Source: Botryotinia globosa
Lineage: Eukaryota > Ascomycota > Leotiomycetes > Helotiales > Sclerotiniaceae
NCBI GenBank assembly: GCA_014898425.1
Contig: RCSZ01000001.1
Location: 186,001 to 250,000 of the forward strand
DNA: 64,000 nucleotides
Direction of reading: 5' to 3'
A program made the translations under genes and the position numbers. Below are positions 1 to 11,969 of this stretch, in pieces; position 1 is the stretch's first letter; each line of letters opens with the position of its first letter. Below the pieces are notes generated by a model. That model was not told where the DNA came from, did not search any database, and worked only from the letters and a program-made list of their open reading frames with translations.

Positions 1-607
1 GCATGATATCGACCCTGATACGGAAGAAGTACTCTCACCTCGCCAAGCACAACCCTTAGAGAACATTGCACCAGAAAAGCGAAGTCTAGGGTCATCGCAA
101 GGCTTCCCTGCTGAAGGTATGCTGGAAGGAATGGAAATGGATCGCTCTACATCGGGATACCAATTTCCCATCGTTTCTCAGCCAAGTTTACAACAAGCAC
201 CTGGACTTCTACCTATATACAACCCAATGGAATCAAACCAACTTCTAGATTCCCCTGAGCTCACAGGGTCTCCCGCATCATTATATTCGCATCATTCGGC
301 ATCTCGAACCGGATCACCACAAAACACAGGAGCTGTCTCTCCACCATATCCAAGTCATCAATCCATGACTCCTCTGCAACACATGTCGCAACCCATGTAT
401 CCTCTCTCGATGCCTATTCAATCCATGGGATCTATTCCACAAATGTCGCCACCTCATGATATATCACTACAGCAAAATTCTGGATTCCAGAACACATATA
501 CACAAGACTGGACGTTCCCTGGGTCAGCTGGTCCAATCTGGGACCAAGCCGTCGCATTCAGACCTATGTCGACTTACGCTGTACCTATGACTATGGGTAT
601 GTCATAG
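1..607 (+). CDS. C-terminal part of a putative transcription factor (5' truncated)
   Basis: The reading frame is open from base 2 to the TAG at 605-607, so the window cuts into a gene whose start lies to the left; about 201 residues are visible. The stretch is rich in Ser, Pro, Gln and Met, with many SP pairs and repeated short PMY/PMS/SMG-like motifs, and has no transmembrane segment or compact catalytic motif. That composition is typical of the disordered activation tail of fungal transcription factors (C2H2 or homeobox/C2H2 types end this way), but the DNA-binding domain is not in view, so the family is inferred only. The Met codon at 119 is internal and probably not the start. An AATAAA lies near 1000, consistent with a 3' UTR of roughly 400 bases. 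Confidence 0.6.
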   Translation, partial: HDIDPDTEEVLSPRQAQPLENIAPEKRSLGSSQGFPAEGMLEGMEMDRSTSGYQFPIVSQPSLQQAPGLLPIYNPMESNQLLDSPELTGSPASLYSHHSASRTGSPQNTGAVSPPYPSHQSMTPLQHMSQPMYPLSMPIQSMGSIPQMSPPHDISLQQNSGFQNTYTQDWTFPGSAGPIWDQAVAFRPMSTYAVPMTMGMS

Positions 608-3600
608 CTTTCGAATCGCAAGAAACAATCCGTTGACGAGCACTATCCTTAGAGAAAAAAAGATTTATCGACGGGACAGAATGCACACTCTCAGGAAACA
701 CACAGTGAAGGAAGGCGTTAGGAATGGGATCTGGGACTTTTTTTTTGGAAAACATGTCGACGTACAAGCGGCATAGATGGAGTTACATGTGTTAAATTGG
801 CTGCTTTATACCCAGTTCTAGGATACACAACAGGACTAGATATGTTTTGATTGTGTGCATTTTTTCTTTCTTTCTTTTCACTGGGACTTTGGAGTTTGCA
901 GGTACCAGGGTTACAACACGGAGTGAAATGGTAGGGCAGACTTAGATTCCTCATTGAATTTGTATTGTCTTCATTTGTACGCTTATTTAGTTTGCTAGAA
1001 ATAAATACATATCTTCTTCTCGATATCTTTGAAATTGTATCATTTACTTGATGGGAATGGTGATATCTTGGCAATGAAACTCCCCCTGGTACTATACAAG
1101 ACAAACCGTTCTAACCTTAAATTTCCCCGCCAGTCTTCACAACACATCCAAAGGGCCTTGGTCAATTTCCAACCAACATCAACTCAGTCACTGCACACGT
1201 GTGAGATAGCCAATACAGCAAACCCCTTACTCATTCAATAGTGGTCTCTGAAAATTTCAATCGTCTATCAAACCCCGATCACACCGTATCACATCAGACT
1301 CCGGTGGAAAAATTCGGAAGAGCGAAATTTACCACTCCAAAGAAAAGATCTACAATCCGAAATATAACCACCCTATCTAAACAGAATTAGTGACACTTAG
1401 TAGATGTTAGACTACCAAGTGATCGGTACATTGTGGTAAATCACGCTACTATTGGATTGCAGAGGGTCAGGGCTGGTGTTGGCTTAATGCGATATCTGTG
1501 CGGAATGTTCCCAATCGTGCGGTGAACTAACATTGAAACTGGGCTCCTAAAATACAACTGTGTCTACATTTTTGGAGGCGATAAATACACAGGTATGAAT
1601 CGCTATCTCTCTCCTTTTATGTACCAGTACACCGTGTTTCCATTTTCCAATATCTAGCATCGAAACGTTACAATCCTAACGGAGTCTGCCCATGCCTCCG
1701 AATACCATCGTCGATGAAGTGCATAGGGAAAAAGTTTAATATATTACTCCCGTCATTTCCATGTCTTATTCCCGACATTCATCCAGTTGGTTCTGGTCAA
1801 ATGCTTCTAGAAAATTGAACTTCTTTTATCTAGTCGATGCAGGGATCAAAAGGGGCTTGGTCGGTTAGTATAAATGGTATCTTGAGGGTACTACCGCGTC
1901 ACCCATGCACTACCGGTAGAGAACAGTGGTTAATAATTTATTTGAGTTTGGCTGAGTCGAAGGAAAACGTGGCTTTGCGGTTTAGGATTTTAGAGATAGT
2001 TCCGGGTGATTTGCGGGCTTGGGGATGGAGGAGAAGGGTGGGCAAAGAAAGGGGAGGGGTTCTCAAAACTGGTCCAGTGCGCAGGGTTTTTCCATATTGC
2101 GCGATGAAGACTTGAAACTTAGTGGTGGTTGGCAGACTAATAAGGGACTAACTCCCTACTAGAAGGTAGATCGGCTATTCATGTGACAATCGAAGCCTGT
2201 GATCTTACGAGTAATGGGCAACGAGTGCGCAAATGGTGCCAAGCGATGGGTTTGTAGCCACGATTAATGGGAGAGGCGGTGCTTGAGAGAGGATGGATTG
2301 TTGAGTTTTACATTTTGACTTTGGTGATTTCAAAACACAGTGGCTTACAGTATAGTATGTATGTGTAACACCGACAGTGAGAACGAAATCAAACTTTACC
2401 ATATCATTACCAAGCACCGTAGAAATTCAACACTCACTCCAGCTTAGAAATCAACACAGTATCAACAATCAATGCAAATAAACTGATAATTATTATTAAT
2501 AAAGGCAACACCCGGAGCGGAATTAACTCGGTAAGGCTTTCCACGTGGAAATTCTTTCAACTATTTTAGTTTCCCACATTATCTGACCACATCGACGATA
2601 GTCCCTCTTACATTATCGACGATGGTTTCAGCGCTGATGACTGGCTTGTTCATTATCATTATCGAGACTGAAAGAGTATGCATCCAAGCCTTAGAAGCTA
2701 GCTCTCATCTGAATAGCCTGTATTAGATAAGAGAAAGTATAAATTGAAGTCCTAGCTTCGTTCTACGATCGCGAAAAAGAATTTTCAGAGAATATCCAGA
2801 ACGAAAAAGAAATCACACTAGCAGCAATAAATAGGGAAAAAAGGAATAGTATTTCACTTTATCGAAAGGTCTGGAAGATACAAGTAATACCGGGCGGGCT
2901 GGGACTAGCAGCTGAGAATTCTGTTCCGCCTACTTCGTACATCTCATCATGTCCCTATCAAAAAGTACCGTAAAAGCCGAAGCCCATCCGATCCGACCCG
3001 ACTATGTCAAACCCCATTGCGAAGCCATCAAAAATGTCAAAAATTGAGACGAGTAATGGGTTGAAACTTTAAATGGGCACGAGAGAAGGTAGGCCGAGTC
3101 AGGGGTCCTTCTTTCAAATTTTCTCTCTCTCTTAGCGAGTACACTACGTACTATCACCAAGAGCCCTATGGGATATGGTTCACAAAGGACCAAGTCACTT
3201 GAACTTAACGCCTGGATCTTGGTACTCAGACTCGAGACACCGGATCAGTAATAGGATAACAAGGAGGAGCTTTGACTAAAATTAGAGGGTTTGTGCCGTT
3301 TAGTCTCTGAAGTAGTGGTGTGTCTAGCAAATAGTGTTATGGCAGAGCGAGATTGATGACAGGCAGAGATCGACAAGATCAAATAATAGACACAAACCCA
3401 AGAACCAAACACTAGGGATTGTGGCGTCAGCGGAAACGACGGGTAGAGTCAGCTACCTACATACTTCTGATCATCTAGACACTGTGAGTAGATCTCATAT
3501 AGATGAGTCGATAAAACGATAGGAGATGAAGAAATTTGCCATAAAACAGATGCTACTCTTTTGGGAAATGAATGGCTAAGGTTGGCCAGGAGAGTAATGA

Positions 3601-5645
3601 TATGACGATGTGGCGTTTCTGGGGAAGATTTCAGGGACGTGTTGAAGAAAGATCGACTTCTGCTATCCCTCTTCTTCATCCTAGAAAGAATGTCTGTGGT
3701 ACAGCAAACCTGGATCAAATAACTAATTACAGTCAATTCTTTTCCTTTTCTTTTTCCCTTTCTTAAATTCGATAGATATAAGTTAGGAACTTCACAAATA
3801 AAGATCGACAAAAACTGCACTCATCGCTCTTTCAAGGAAAAACTTCCTACCGTTAATGTATGATCGACCAAAAAAATCGAAATTTGTGATTTAGACCCCC
3901 CGGTAGTGCTTTCACTATGCAGCCCCGTAAGAACCCTGTGGCTCATCTCAACTCGAGCGGAATTATCTTCACTCGACCTATTTTTTTGTTTCAGTATAGT
4001 ATGGGGTAAAAAACACAGGGGTGCAACTCGTCTGAAAGGATCGACCGATTGAGCGACTTTCCCTTTGATCCCACCTGCCGCAATACTGTGCAAATGCGCT
4101 AGGCCTATGGATTCGGAACGGGACAGGCTCCAAGGGGCGAGGTAGGAGGAGGATAAACGGTGCAACATAGAGACTTGTAGCAGGGCAAGCCGTTTAGTTT
4201 TACAAGGTGCAGATCTCGGGGATTTGTATGGATACGGTGTGTGTCACGAACCCTCGGATATCGGCTGGGCAAAGGGAAGGTGGTGATGACGGAGCTGACT
4301 GCCCATCAAGGTGATTTTGAAGATATTTCGAGATGTCACTTGGGAGTACCGGGAACGTGGTGGAGAACGGTACCTAGATAGTTCGGGGGCGGATATGCAG
4401 AGACGGAGTTGCATGCCCCTTTGGGTAGTTCCGAAGATCCTAGGGAGTGTTTGTCGGGATCTGTGTTCAAGGGAGCTTGGATCGTGAGTTATGAGCGATG
4501 TTTCATCAACCTCTGGTGCTAAGAGGGGTGGTAAATATCTCATATTTTGCCTCTCTACCTACCGAGGCTAGCATGTGGTACCTACCGAGGAATGTACCGT
4601 TATGACTTCACTGTTGTGGAGAACGGTAGTTCTCATTCTCTCACGATTTACAACGAGGTGCAGAGAGATGCAAAGAGGTGCGGAAACGGGGCTGATTGCT
4701 TCTTTAGGTAATATTGAGTATACATGAGCACTTCGTATAGTAATCATGTACTAGACGGCCAGACCGAGACGGACCTCACCATGGGGTTCCCAACGCGGTA
4801 TGGTGATGTAAGACGGCCATGCATGGAGTTCTAAACACAGCATGGTAATGTAGGATTACCATGCGTGGAGTTCCAGACAAACAAAACATAGTAAATGTAA
4901 GATTACTTACTATGCGGCTGATTAGATATTCTGTGATTAGTGAACATATCCGCCATTCAATCCTGATTGGAATCCAGGGTATCTATGTTTCAAACAGCCT
5001 TCGGGTCTAGAGGGTGGGTGTTACAGTTAACATTCTACTCCCTTGTAATATCACCTGTCTAATATTGTTGATACCGTTGATGATGGCGTTGATGATGGCG
5101 TTGATGATGGTGTTGATGATGATGTAATTCTATTGATACCGGCACCCTCCCACTGGGCGTATCTTGCATCTCGCCGTACATCACCAAAGGCGTCACCAAG
5201 ATGCGGGACCGGCAGGGTGTGTAGATCATCGTCCTTCCACCTTCATCCACATCTAGACCATCTTCAAAATAAATGATTGATCTACGAAGTCCAATGAAGA
5301 CGAACGAAAGACAAATGTGACAAGAATAGAACGAATCACATGGTTTAACTCACCAGGTATAGTAAGTACCAAGATGAGTGCTTCTGAGAACTGGGGTATA
5401 CGGTTAGAATATGAGATTGTGGATACTAGAGCACACACAGCACATCAAGTGTATGCGCCGAGGTGGATATCAGTCATACGCATACATCTATGGTGTTATC
5501 TTATTTATGGAGTCGATTTCTCCACGCGTGCGTCAATGTTTCTAGTTATTTGCTTTTGCTTCTACGCGAGGGTGGATCGATCTTGGTATTTCGGCCTCCT
5601 GTGCAATGGACACTGTACGGATGACAGTCTGTGTTCCGAGATCTC
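608..5645. other. Gene-poor intergenic stretch
   Basis: Nothing in these 5 kb behaves like a conserved gene. Open frames are all under 130 codons, overlap on both strands and show no recognisable motif. 608-1020 is probably the 3' UTR of the left-edge gene. At 4760-4920 three loosely similar blocks repeat, each with an ACGGCCA or ATTACCATG core and a GGAGTTC(C/T)A motif, suggesting an old local duplication. A non-coding RNA or long leader cannot be excluded. Confidence 0.5.
5076..5124. repeat. 12-bp tandem repeat GTTGATGATGGC
   Basis: About four copies of a GTTGATGATGGC-like unit run in tandem with small substitutions. Read on the minus strand this gives a His-rich run, but no supporting gene is seen. 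Confidence 0.7.
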
Positions 5646-5822
5646 AGATATGGATCTTACATGAAATGACTACGGGGATAGCTCCGTTCGCGTGTATCAA
5701 ACACGGGTTTGTGTGGATATCGATCTAGATATGGATCTTACATGAAATGACTACGGGGATAGCTCCGTTCGTGTGTATCAAACCCAGGTTTGTGTGGATA
5801 TCGATCTAGATATGGATCTTTC
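5646..5822. repeat. 81-bp tandem duplication (2.2 copies)
   Basis: The block starting AGATATGGATCTTAC at 5646 recurs at 5727 and, truncated, at 5808, an exact 81-bp period. The two full copies differ at only a few bases (for example CGTGTATC/TGTGTATC and ACACGGG/ACCCAGG), so the duplication is fairly recent. Each copy contains ATCGAT/GATATC palindromes near its end. Confidence 0.9.
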
Positions 5823-6324
5823 AAGAGACAGCTGAAGTCTGTGTGTGCAGTATGTGTGAAGCTTGGATGCCTACTAGGTATCTCTCTATCGATGAGATAT
5901 TCACATGTGAATATTTTCATCGATATCAGACGAAATTACATGGTTGTAGAGTCACTTCGTTTGCTTTACATGGTACTTATATTCATATCAATTTTACTAT
6001 ACATTTCGAAAGATGGGGTATACGTCTAGTGGTATGAGATGAGCCCTGCTATTATTGAAATGGGAGGTAAGCTTTCTTTTGAATCAAACACTCATCCCCA
6101 CCCTACTTGGTCGGCGACCAGAAAGTCGAATATTCTGTTATTGCTTGAGAAATGTTAGTTAGTTTGAGTTTTATATTCGACATATTGATGTATATTTCGA
6201 CATGTTGATAGATATATTTGCATACAAGGTATATTACCCTGGCTAGGTATCTAGCTATCTGCTATCTACCTAGCCTTAAAGATGGAGTATTTCTGTCTTC
6301 GGTTGCGATACGAGTATATCAATA

Positions 6325-6587
6325 CACTCAATTTCATAACTAGCTTTCAAAACATAATTTTGTGGTGTCACAACCTTTTTAATGAAAACAATTAATAATA
6401 AAATTAGAATTTTATTAATATAGTTGTAAAACCAATAATCTTTATATCAAATAAAAGTAATTAATTGACTCAATTATTATTTAAATTTTAAAATTATTAT
6501 AGATTAAAATATTAAAATATAATATTGAAATATTTTTAGTAAAATATAGAAAAGTTATGTTTTGAAAGCTAGTTAAGAAACTGAGTA
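6325..6587. mobile_element. 263-bp TA-flanked MITE
   Basis: Terminal inverted repeats of about 36 bp are seen: the left one reads ACTCAATTTCATAACTAGC and the right one, reversed, ACTCAGTTTCTTAACTAGC, continuing through TTTCAAAACATAA on both sides. A TA dinucleotide lies just outside each end (6323-6324 and 6588-6589), as expected for Tc1/mariner-type target duplication. The interior is A+T-rich with no coding capacity. This is a non-autonomous element by structure; the superfamily is an inference from the TA flanks. Confidence 0.75.
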
Positions 6588-6759
6588 TAAAATCATGAAC
6601 GGGAAGATGACCATGAGTACAGTCTATTACTACCTAGTCCTCAATATTTCAGATAATAATGAATATTCGTTTTAAAACCCAAAAGATTAAAAAATAGTAT
6701 TTCTTACCACGATATGTAATATAAATCTCAAGATCTAGCTGGATACAAGACAGATAACC

Positions 6760-8545
6760 CTAAGAGAACCCCCCCCTTCCCGCTATCACCAATCTTGACT
6801 TCTCTGCTCAACCTCTTCTATCCTTATATGATACAAGATTGGAGCCATCTATAACTCTCATCTCCCCTATACACATACGTATATTCCTGCAAAGCCCGTC
6901 CGCCCCCCTATTTTCGAGATAAACATTCCTCCATCTTCTGAATGTATGTTACATCATCAAAAGCTCTACTCTTTCTTTACTTATCCTCCCATTTCGATAT
7001 ATCTTACACCATTGCACCATTCACCCCTTTCTCTATATATCCCATCATCTCAGCATTATATTATCTCTCGAATTACAACTCTTTTTGTTTCTTCTATTAC
7101 TCAATTATTCATTCATTACTTCCTCCTCCCTCAAAACCATATTCATTACTATCTATTCTCCTTCCTTGGACATTTCACCACCTCCCATCCATCTCATCAT
7201 CTCATTACCCATCTACCGCCACTTACTATCATTCTATCCTCCATCCCACCACTCTCCATACCATATAATACCATATCCAATCCATCATCTTCCACCCAAC
7301 ACTGCATTTTCATCTCCATCAATATCAAAAACCCTCTCCCCTATTTCTCTATCTCCAATCCACTATCCCATCACCCCTCACCCCTCCCAAAACTCCTTAA
7401 AATCACTCCTTGTCTATTTCCTCTATATAAACATCTCCATACCTAAACATTCTACCATCCTCCCCTTAACAATCTCGCTTCATCATTTCATCATTTCATC
7501 ATCCATTCATCCACCCTCACCTACACTATCTTTCTATTTATTTTACATTATCATTCAACCCCCTTGATCCAAGCACCTCTTCTCTTTCAGAGATGGTATT
7601 CTTGTACATCTCACTATCTAATCATCTTCCTCCCCCAAATATAAAATCAATATCCCAAATATAATACCTCACTATCTACACCACTATCCCTCTTCCCTTC
7701 TCTTTTCAAAACATCCCACTCATAATTACCAATTAGAATCTAATCAACTTCAATCAACTCCAATCAATTCCAATTGTTAATTACTATTATTATATCCTCA
7801 CATTCTATCCTATCCCATCCCATCCCTATAAATATAAACAAATCCTTACTTACTCACTCACTTACTTATTTCAACAACTATCTAATACCTATCTAATACC
7901 TATCTAATACCTATCTATCTATAAAGATCTCAAACCCCAAACTCTCAAAATAAAATATAAATTCCAAACCATAATACTATATCTATATTCTATATTCAAT
8001 CTATAAATTACAATCCTTGATATTATAATATATATCTAAAGCCTATCTAAACCTTCCATCACCCAAACCTCTCATCACCCAAACCTCTCATCACCTATCC
8101 TAAAGAGATATATTATATACTACCTAGATACCTAGATATATATCATATACTACAATATATACTATCAATAAATATCATATATTATATATTATACAATTTA
8201 TATTCCCCTGCTTTCCTTTCTCCCTGTTCTCCTCCTCCCTCCTCTTTCTCTTCTACCCCCTTTCTCTACCTTTTTCATTTATCCTCTACTTTATTTCTCC
8301 ATTTCTCCTCTCTTCTCTCCTCTCTTCTCTCCCATTCCCTCCTATTTACTTCATCCACCACCTCATCCACCACCTCATCCACCACCTCATCCACCACCTC
8401 ATCCACCACCTCATCCACCACCTCATCCACCATCTCATACTCACATCCCCCATTCCCATCCACCACCTCATCCACCACCTCATCCATTCCCATCCCATCC
8501 CCAACTCCAAGCATCCCAACTTGAGTTGAGTTGAGTCTCAGCATC
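6760..8545. other. Extremely G-depleted, C/T/A-rich tract
   Basis: For about 1.8 kb the plus strand is built almost only from A, C and T. In 7141-7560 I count 6 G in 420 bases while C makes up about a third. Open frames of 108, 166 and 160 codons at 6942-7567 overlap in different frames and encode Ser/Pro/Ile/His-rich low-complexity sequence; they result from the base composition (few stops need only TAA) and are not convincing genes. Short direct repeats occur (CATTTCATCAT, CTATCTAATAC, CCTCTCATCACCCAAA). The tract may be a long leader or promoter region, or a site of strand-asymmetric mutation. Confidence 0.7.
8351..8486. repeat. 12-bp minisatellite CCTCATCCACCA
   Basis: Seven near-perfect tandem copies of CCTCATCCACCA run from 8351 to about 8436, then two more after a short interruption (8461-8486). 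Read on the minus strand this is a (Val-Asp-Glu-Val)n run inside an 89-codon open frame, which I regard as a by-product of the repeat. Confidence 0.9.
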
Positions 8546-9108
8546 CCGCTTTACGCTTGACTTTCTTCATTAATAGCGTCAGAGATTCAGAGATTCAGAG
8601 ATTCAAATACTCGAATGTTAATAACTGCTAATCCATATCCATGGGTTGGATGATCATTTACTGGTTGATACATAATATTTGACATGGTAAATGATATGAG
8701 ACAACAGAAAATAATATAATATAACATAGCAAATCTAATTGTGATAGTGACATATAGCTTTTAAGCATACGTATGTATATGAATATATATCAACGAATCT
8801 TAAAAGCAGGAATAAATCACATAATATAGAATCACGAATGAGCCATAAATGATAATCAAATATTCGATTCTGAAAATATGATTTTCATATGAACACAATT
8901 GGATCCCCTTTCACTTCTCTGCCATATATTTTTTCCAGTAATTTCATCACATACTATCCACATTCAACCTCCCACATAATCACCTCCCACTAGCAATCCA
9001 TAAGCCATCCTCACAATTCATGACCATTACTATGCGGGGCTTCATGACCATGTTTTAAAACCCTTTGGGCATTTCCATTTCCATCTTCCTTTCCATCAAT
9101 TGAATCAT
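8546..9108. other. Intergenic, 3' flank of the FKBP2 gene
   Basis: No gene is seen. A short triplication of AGAGATTC lies at 8581-8606. The stretch next to 9109 is likely the 3' UTR of the minus-strand FKBP2 gene. Confidence 0.5.
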
Positions 9109-9922
9109 CTACAACTCGTTGTGCTCCTGTCCATCACCATCAGAATCAGCAAGAGCCGTCTTGACCGCCTCTGCGGCTTCGGAAATGACACTTTTCACAC
9201 CTCCTGTTGCTGCTTCGGTAGCTTTTTCGGTAGCTTCATCCGAGAGTGATGATGCGCTATCGGTGGCGCTATCGACTGCATCGGATGAGGAGGAGGTCTT
9301 TTCAATAATGGTTTCGGGTTTGGGGACACCGTCAATTCCCATGAGTTCGGTTTCGAAGACTAGTGGGGAGAGGAAAGATTAGTTTTGTATATTTGGTAAG
9401 TGGGAACTTAGATAGAAGGATAGGAGTAGAGAAATTCAATGAGAGATGTTCTCGAAAGGGATATTTGATATAAAAATGAGAAATTACTTACTCAATGTAC
9501 TCTTGGCTGGAATTGGACCCATTGCTCTATCACCATAACCAAACTCGGGAGGAATGGTAAGAACTCTCTTTTCACCAATACACATATCGAGAAGATTATC
9601 ATCCCATCTGCAAGAACAATAGTTAGTATCTCCATCCATGTGATTCTCATCTCCATGACTCCCAGTGAGTACAAAGGACATACCCTTTAATGACACTACC
9701 CTTTCCGACCACAAAACTCAATGGAGATCCACGGTTGTAGGAAGCATCGAATTCTTTTCCCACCTTTCCATCTTCCTCAAGATTTCCTCGATAATGAACG
9801 TGAATCTTATCACCCTTTTGAGTCTTGCGCTCACATTCGACAGCTCTGGTGACATCAATCTTAACATCGGCCGCGAGGACCGAGGAAGTGAGAGCAAGGA
9901 GGGAAATTGTTGAGAGACGCAT
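9109..9922 (-). CDS. fpr2: FKBP2-type peptidyl-prolyl cis-trans isomerase, ER lumen
   Basis: This gene encodes an FK506-binding-protein prolyl isomerase that assists folding in the secretory pathway. Three exons join cleanly: 9684-9922, 9492-9607 and 9109-9359, with introns of 76 and 132 bp (donors GTATGT and GTAAGT; a TACTAAC branch site in the first), giving 201 residues. Residues 1-18 form a signal peptide ending ...SVLA. The FKBP domain spans about 35-127 and keeps the ligand-pocket residues Tyr44, Phe58, Asp59, Phe70, Val77-Ile78, Trp81, Tyr104 and Phe120 (motifs GYGDR and IFETEL). After the domain comes a 70-residue Ser/Ala/Glu/Asp-rich tail ending in HNEL, an HDEL-like ER-retrieval signal as described for Neurospora FKBP22. 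The start is fixed by the signal peptide. Its 5' leader contains a TATTG repeat. Confidence 0.95.
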
Positions 9923-9931
9923 ATTGCAGAG

Positions 9932-10018
9932 ATTGTATTGTATTGTTGTATTGTATTGTTGTATTGTATTGTTGTATTGTTGTATTGTATTGTATTGTAT
10001 TTTATTGTATTTTATTGT
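9932..10018. repeat. TATTG/TTG microsatellite in the FKBP2 leader
   Basis: Imperfect repeats of TTGTATTG run from 10 bases upstream of the FKBP2 start codon for about 85 bp, so they probably lie in the transcribed 5' leader, where they would read as CAATA repeats. Confidence 0.85.
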
Positions 10019-10460
10019 AGTGACAATTGATTAATTTGATCAATTGATTGTCGATGGATTGAAATTAATGAAGATATATTTGATTGTAAAACAAAGAAGT
10101 AATGGACACGTTGAGAGTTGAGAGTTGAGAGTTGAGGATGTGAGTGAGGTGAATGAGGTGAACGGGTGAATTTGGGGTGAAGCCTTGTCCCGCATGAAGC
10201 TCTCGGCTCAAGTGTATATTAGCCAATCAAATGGATCAATGATGGATGATGGATGACTACACCGACAGTACATCCATACGTAGGTCTGATAAATCACGTG
10301 ATTCTTCTCACACCACCATCACACTTATTATTATCATGTGAGTTTATTGAATTTTTGATTTTCCCCTTCCTCCATCTTCTTTTTGCTTGAACAACATCAC
10401 ATCATTGTGAGGGATTGTTACCTCGACTTCTCTTCACGATGAGATGGTTCGATTATTGAA

Positions 10461-10895
10461 TTGTTTGCTTGCTTGTTTGTTTGTTTGTTTGTTAAATTTC
10501 AACAAGATTTCCTATTAATGTTCACCGAAGAGATACTCGAAGCTCTTTGCTGGTTTGCCTTGCTGGTTTGCCTTGCTGGTTTGCCTCAGCTCTTTATGCC
10601 TCAGCTCTTTATGCCTCAGCTCTTTCTGCCTTGGTATATACCTGGTATACAATATCTCATTACGAGTTCATCCATCCATCCATACCGAGGTAGGTAGGTA
10701 GGTAGGTAGGTAGGTAGGTAGGTAGGTTGGTAGGTTGGTAGGTTGGAGGTTGGTAGGTTGGTACATATATACACATCCTTACACCGAGAAAAGGAATCAT
10801 GGCAATGCCGATGCTATTCATATGCGTACCTAATTCAATCTACAGTCAATCTACAGTCAATCTACAGTCAATCTACAGTCAATCTACAGTCAATC
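10461..10895. repeat. Cluster of four short tandem repeats
   Basis: In order: (TTTG)n at 10461-10493; two interleaved 13-15-bp units, TTTGCCTTGCTGG and CAGCTCTTTATGCCT, about three copies each at 10548-10630; (GGTA)n becoming GGTTGGTA at 10687-10762; and five perfect 11-bp copies of CAATCTACAGT at 10836-10890. They sit in the intergenic space between FKBP2 and the next plus-strand genes. Confidence 0.9.
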
Positions 10896-11163
10896 AGTCA
10901 TACAAAGACCCCCAGACGTAATATTTGACTCATAGTCTTATCGATATCAAACGAAATACCTGGAGCTCACCTCAGCTGAAGAGAAGAAGAAAGACATGGA
11001 AGCCTCGAAAACAATCAAATCGAATTCAGTCAAGGCAACAAGCAATACAACCATTCAATCATTCATCATCAGTCACTTACATCATCTTCTCGTATCGTTC
11101 GACAATCCAAACCCTTCCGCATCTTTCCATCCGTCTTGTTTGTCTTTCCTGCCTGTTTCAAAA

Positions 11164-11710
11164 AATGCCCGAGAGAAAGCCACAAGGGAAAATGAGGGAG
11201 GGGTCCGAAGGAAACGGATGGCTGTGCTCTCTCGTACTTCCAAGCTTCTTCACCAGTGCCTCCACATACTTTCTACATTCTTTCTACATTCAATCACTTC
11301 TTATGGGCTGTGTCAAACAAAGCACCGGATCATGGGAAATACCTCGTTTCCACTTCCCGATCATGACTGCTCCACCGGCGGGAGCCTTAAGCTTAGTTAC
11401 TTTCATTTCCCTTTTCACCTCATTCCATATCCGAGCTTCAAGGTCGACGTCACCATCTAACCTCGATTCTTCTCATGGTACCTGGATGAAACCATTCACC
11501 GAAGTGCTATGGTCCATTGGCTTGGTGACTCATTGGATTGAATTGACCGTTTTGAGTCAAATAACACATCCAAAGGCAGCCACCCATTGGCTAGATGGTT
11601 CTGCCTGTCTCCGTCCTGAACAGGTAGAGTGGGCAATGTCCTTGTTGGGCTTCTCTGTCAATGATTTTGCCTTATCTGGAGAGCTGCTGTGCACAACAGG
11701 TAACAATTGA
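11164..11710 (+). CDS. Uncertain hypothetical ORF
   Basis: A frame starting ATGCCCGAGAGA at 11164 stays open to the TGA at 11708-11710 (181 residues); the same frame is open further upstream to 10925. The upstream 100 bases are pyrimidine-rich with several short CATC repeats, like a fungal 5' leader, and the ATG has AAAA before it. The predicted product has one or two hydrophobic stretches (around residues 25-50 and 75-95) and no family motif that I recognise. An overlapping frame of 154 codons covers part of the same region. It may be a lineage-specific gene, or only a long chance frame in the leader of the gene at 11970. Confidence 0.3.
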
Positions 11711-11969
11711 ATGATTTCATTAGTCAATTTCTCTGTTTCTCTGGCCCTATAATAAGTATGATGTTTCTCTTTTTGTTTGCTTTTTTATTTGGTCAAGATT
11801 AACTATTAGTTTGATTACACGGAATTTGAAACAATACTACAATACTCCATTCTACGCCCTATATACCTCATACGCCCTAGACGCCCTTTTACGATACAGT
11901 AAAATCAAAACTTTCGCCTCGCACAACAAGCACATAAATATTCCGAGAGTACCTATCCGAGAAACTTAA

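Noticed and set aside
6942..7567. Three overlapping open frames of 108-166 codons as genes
   Set aside because: They overlap in different frames, encode low-complexity sequence and follow from the lack of G, which removes two of three stop codons on this strand.
8275..8544. 89-residue acidic (VDEV)n protein on the minus strand
   Set aside because: The frame is simply the translation of the 12-bp minisatellite; no intron, homologue or leader supports it.
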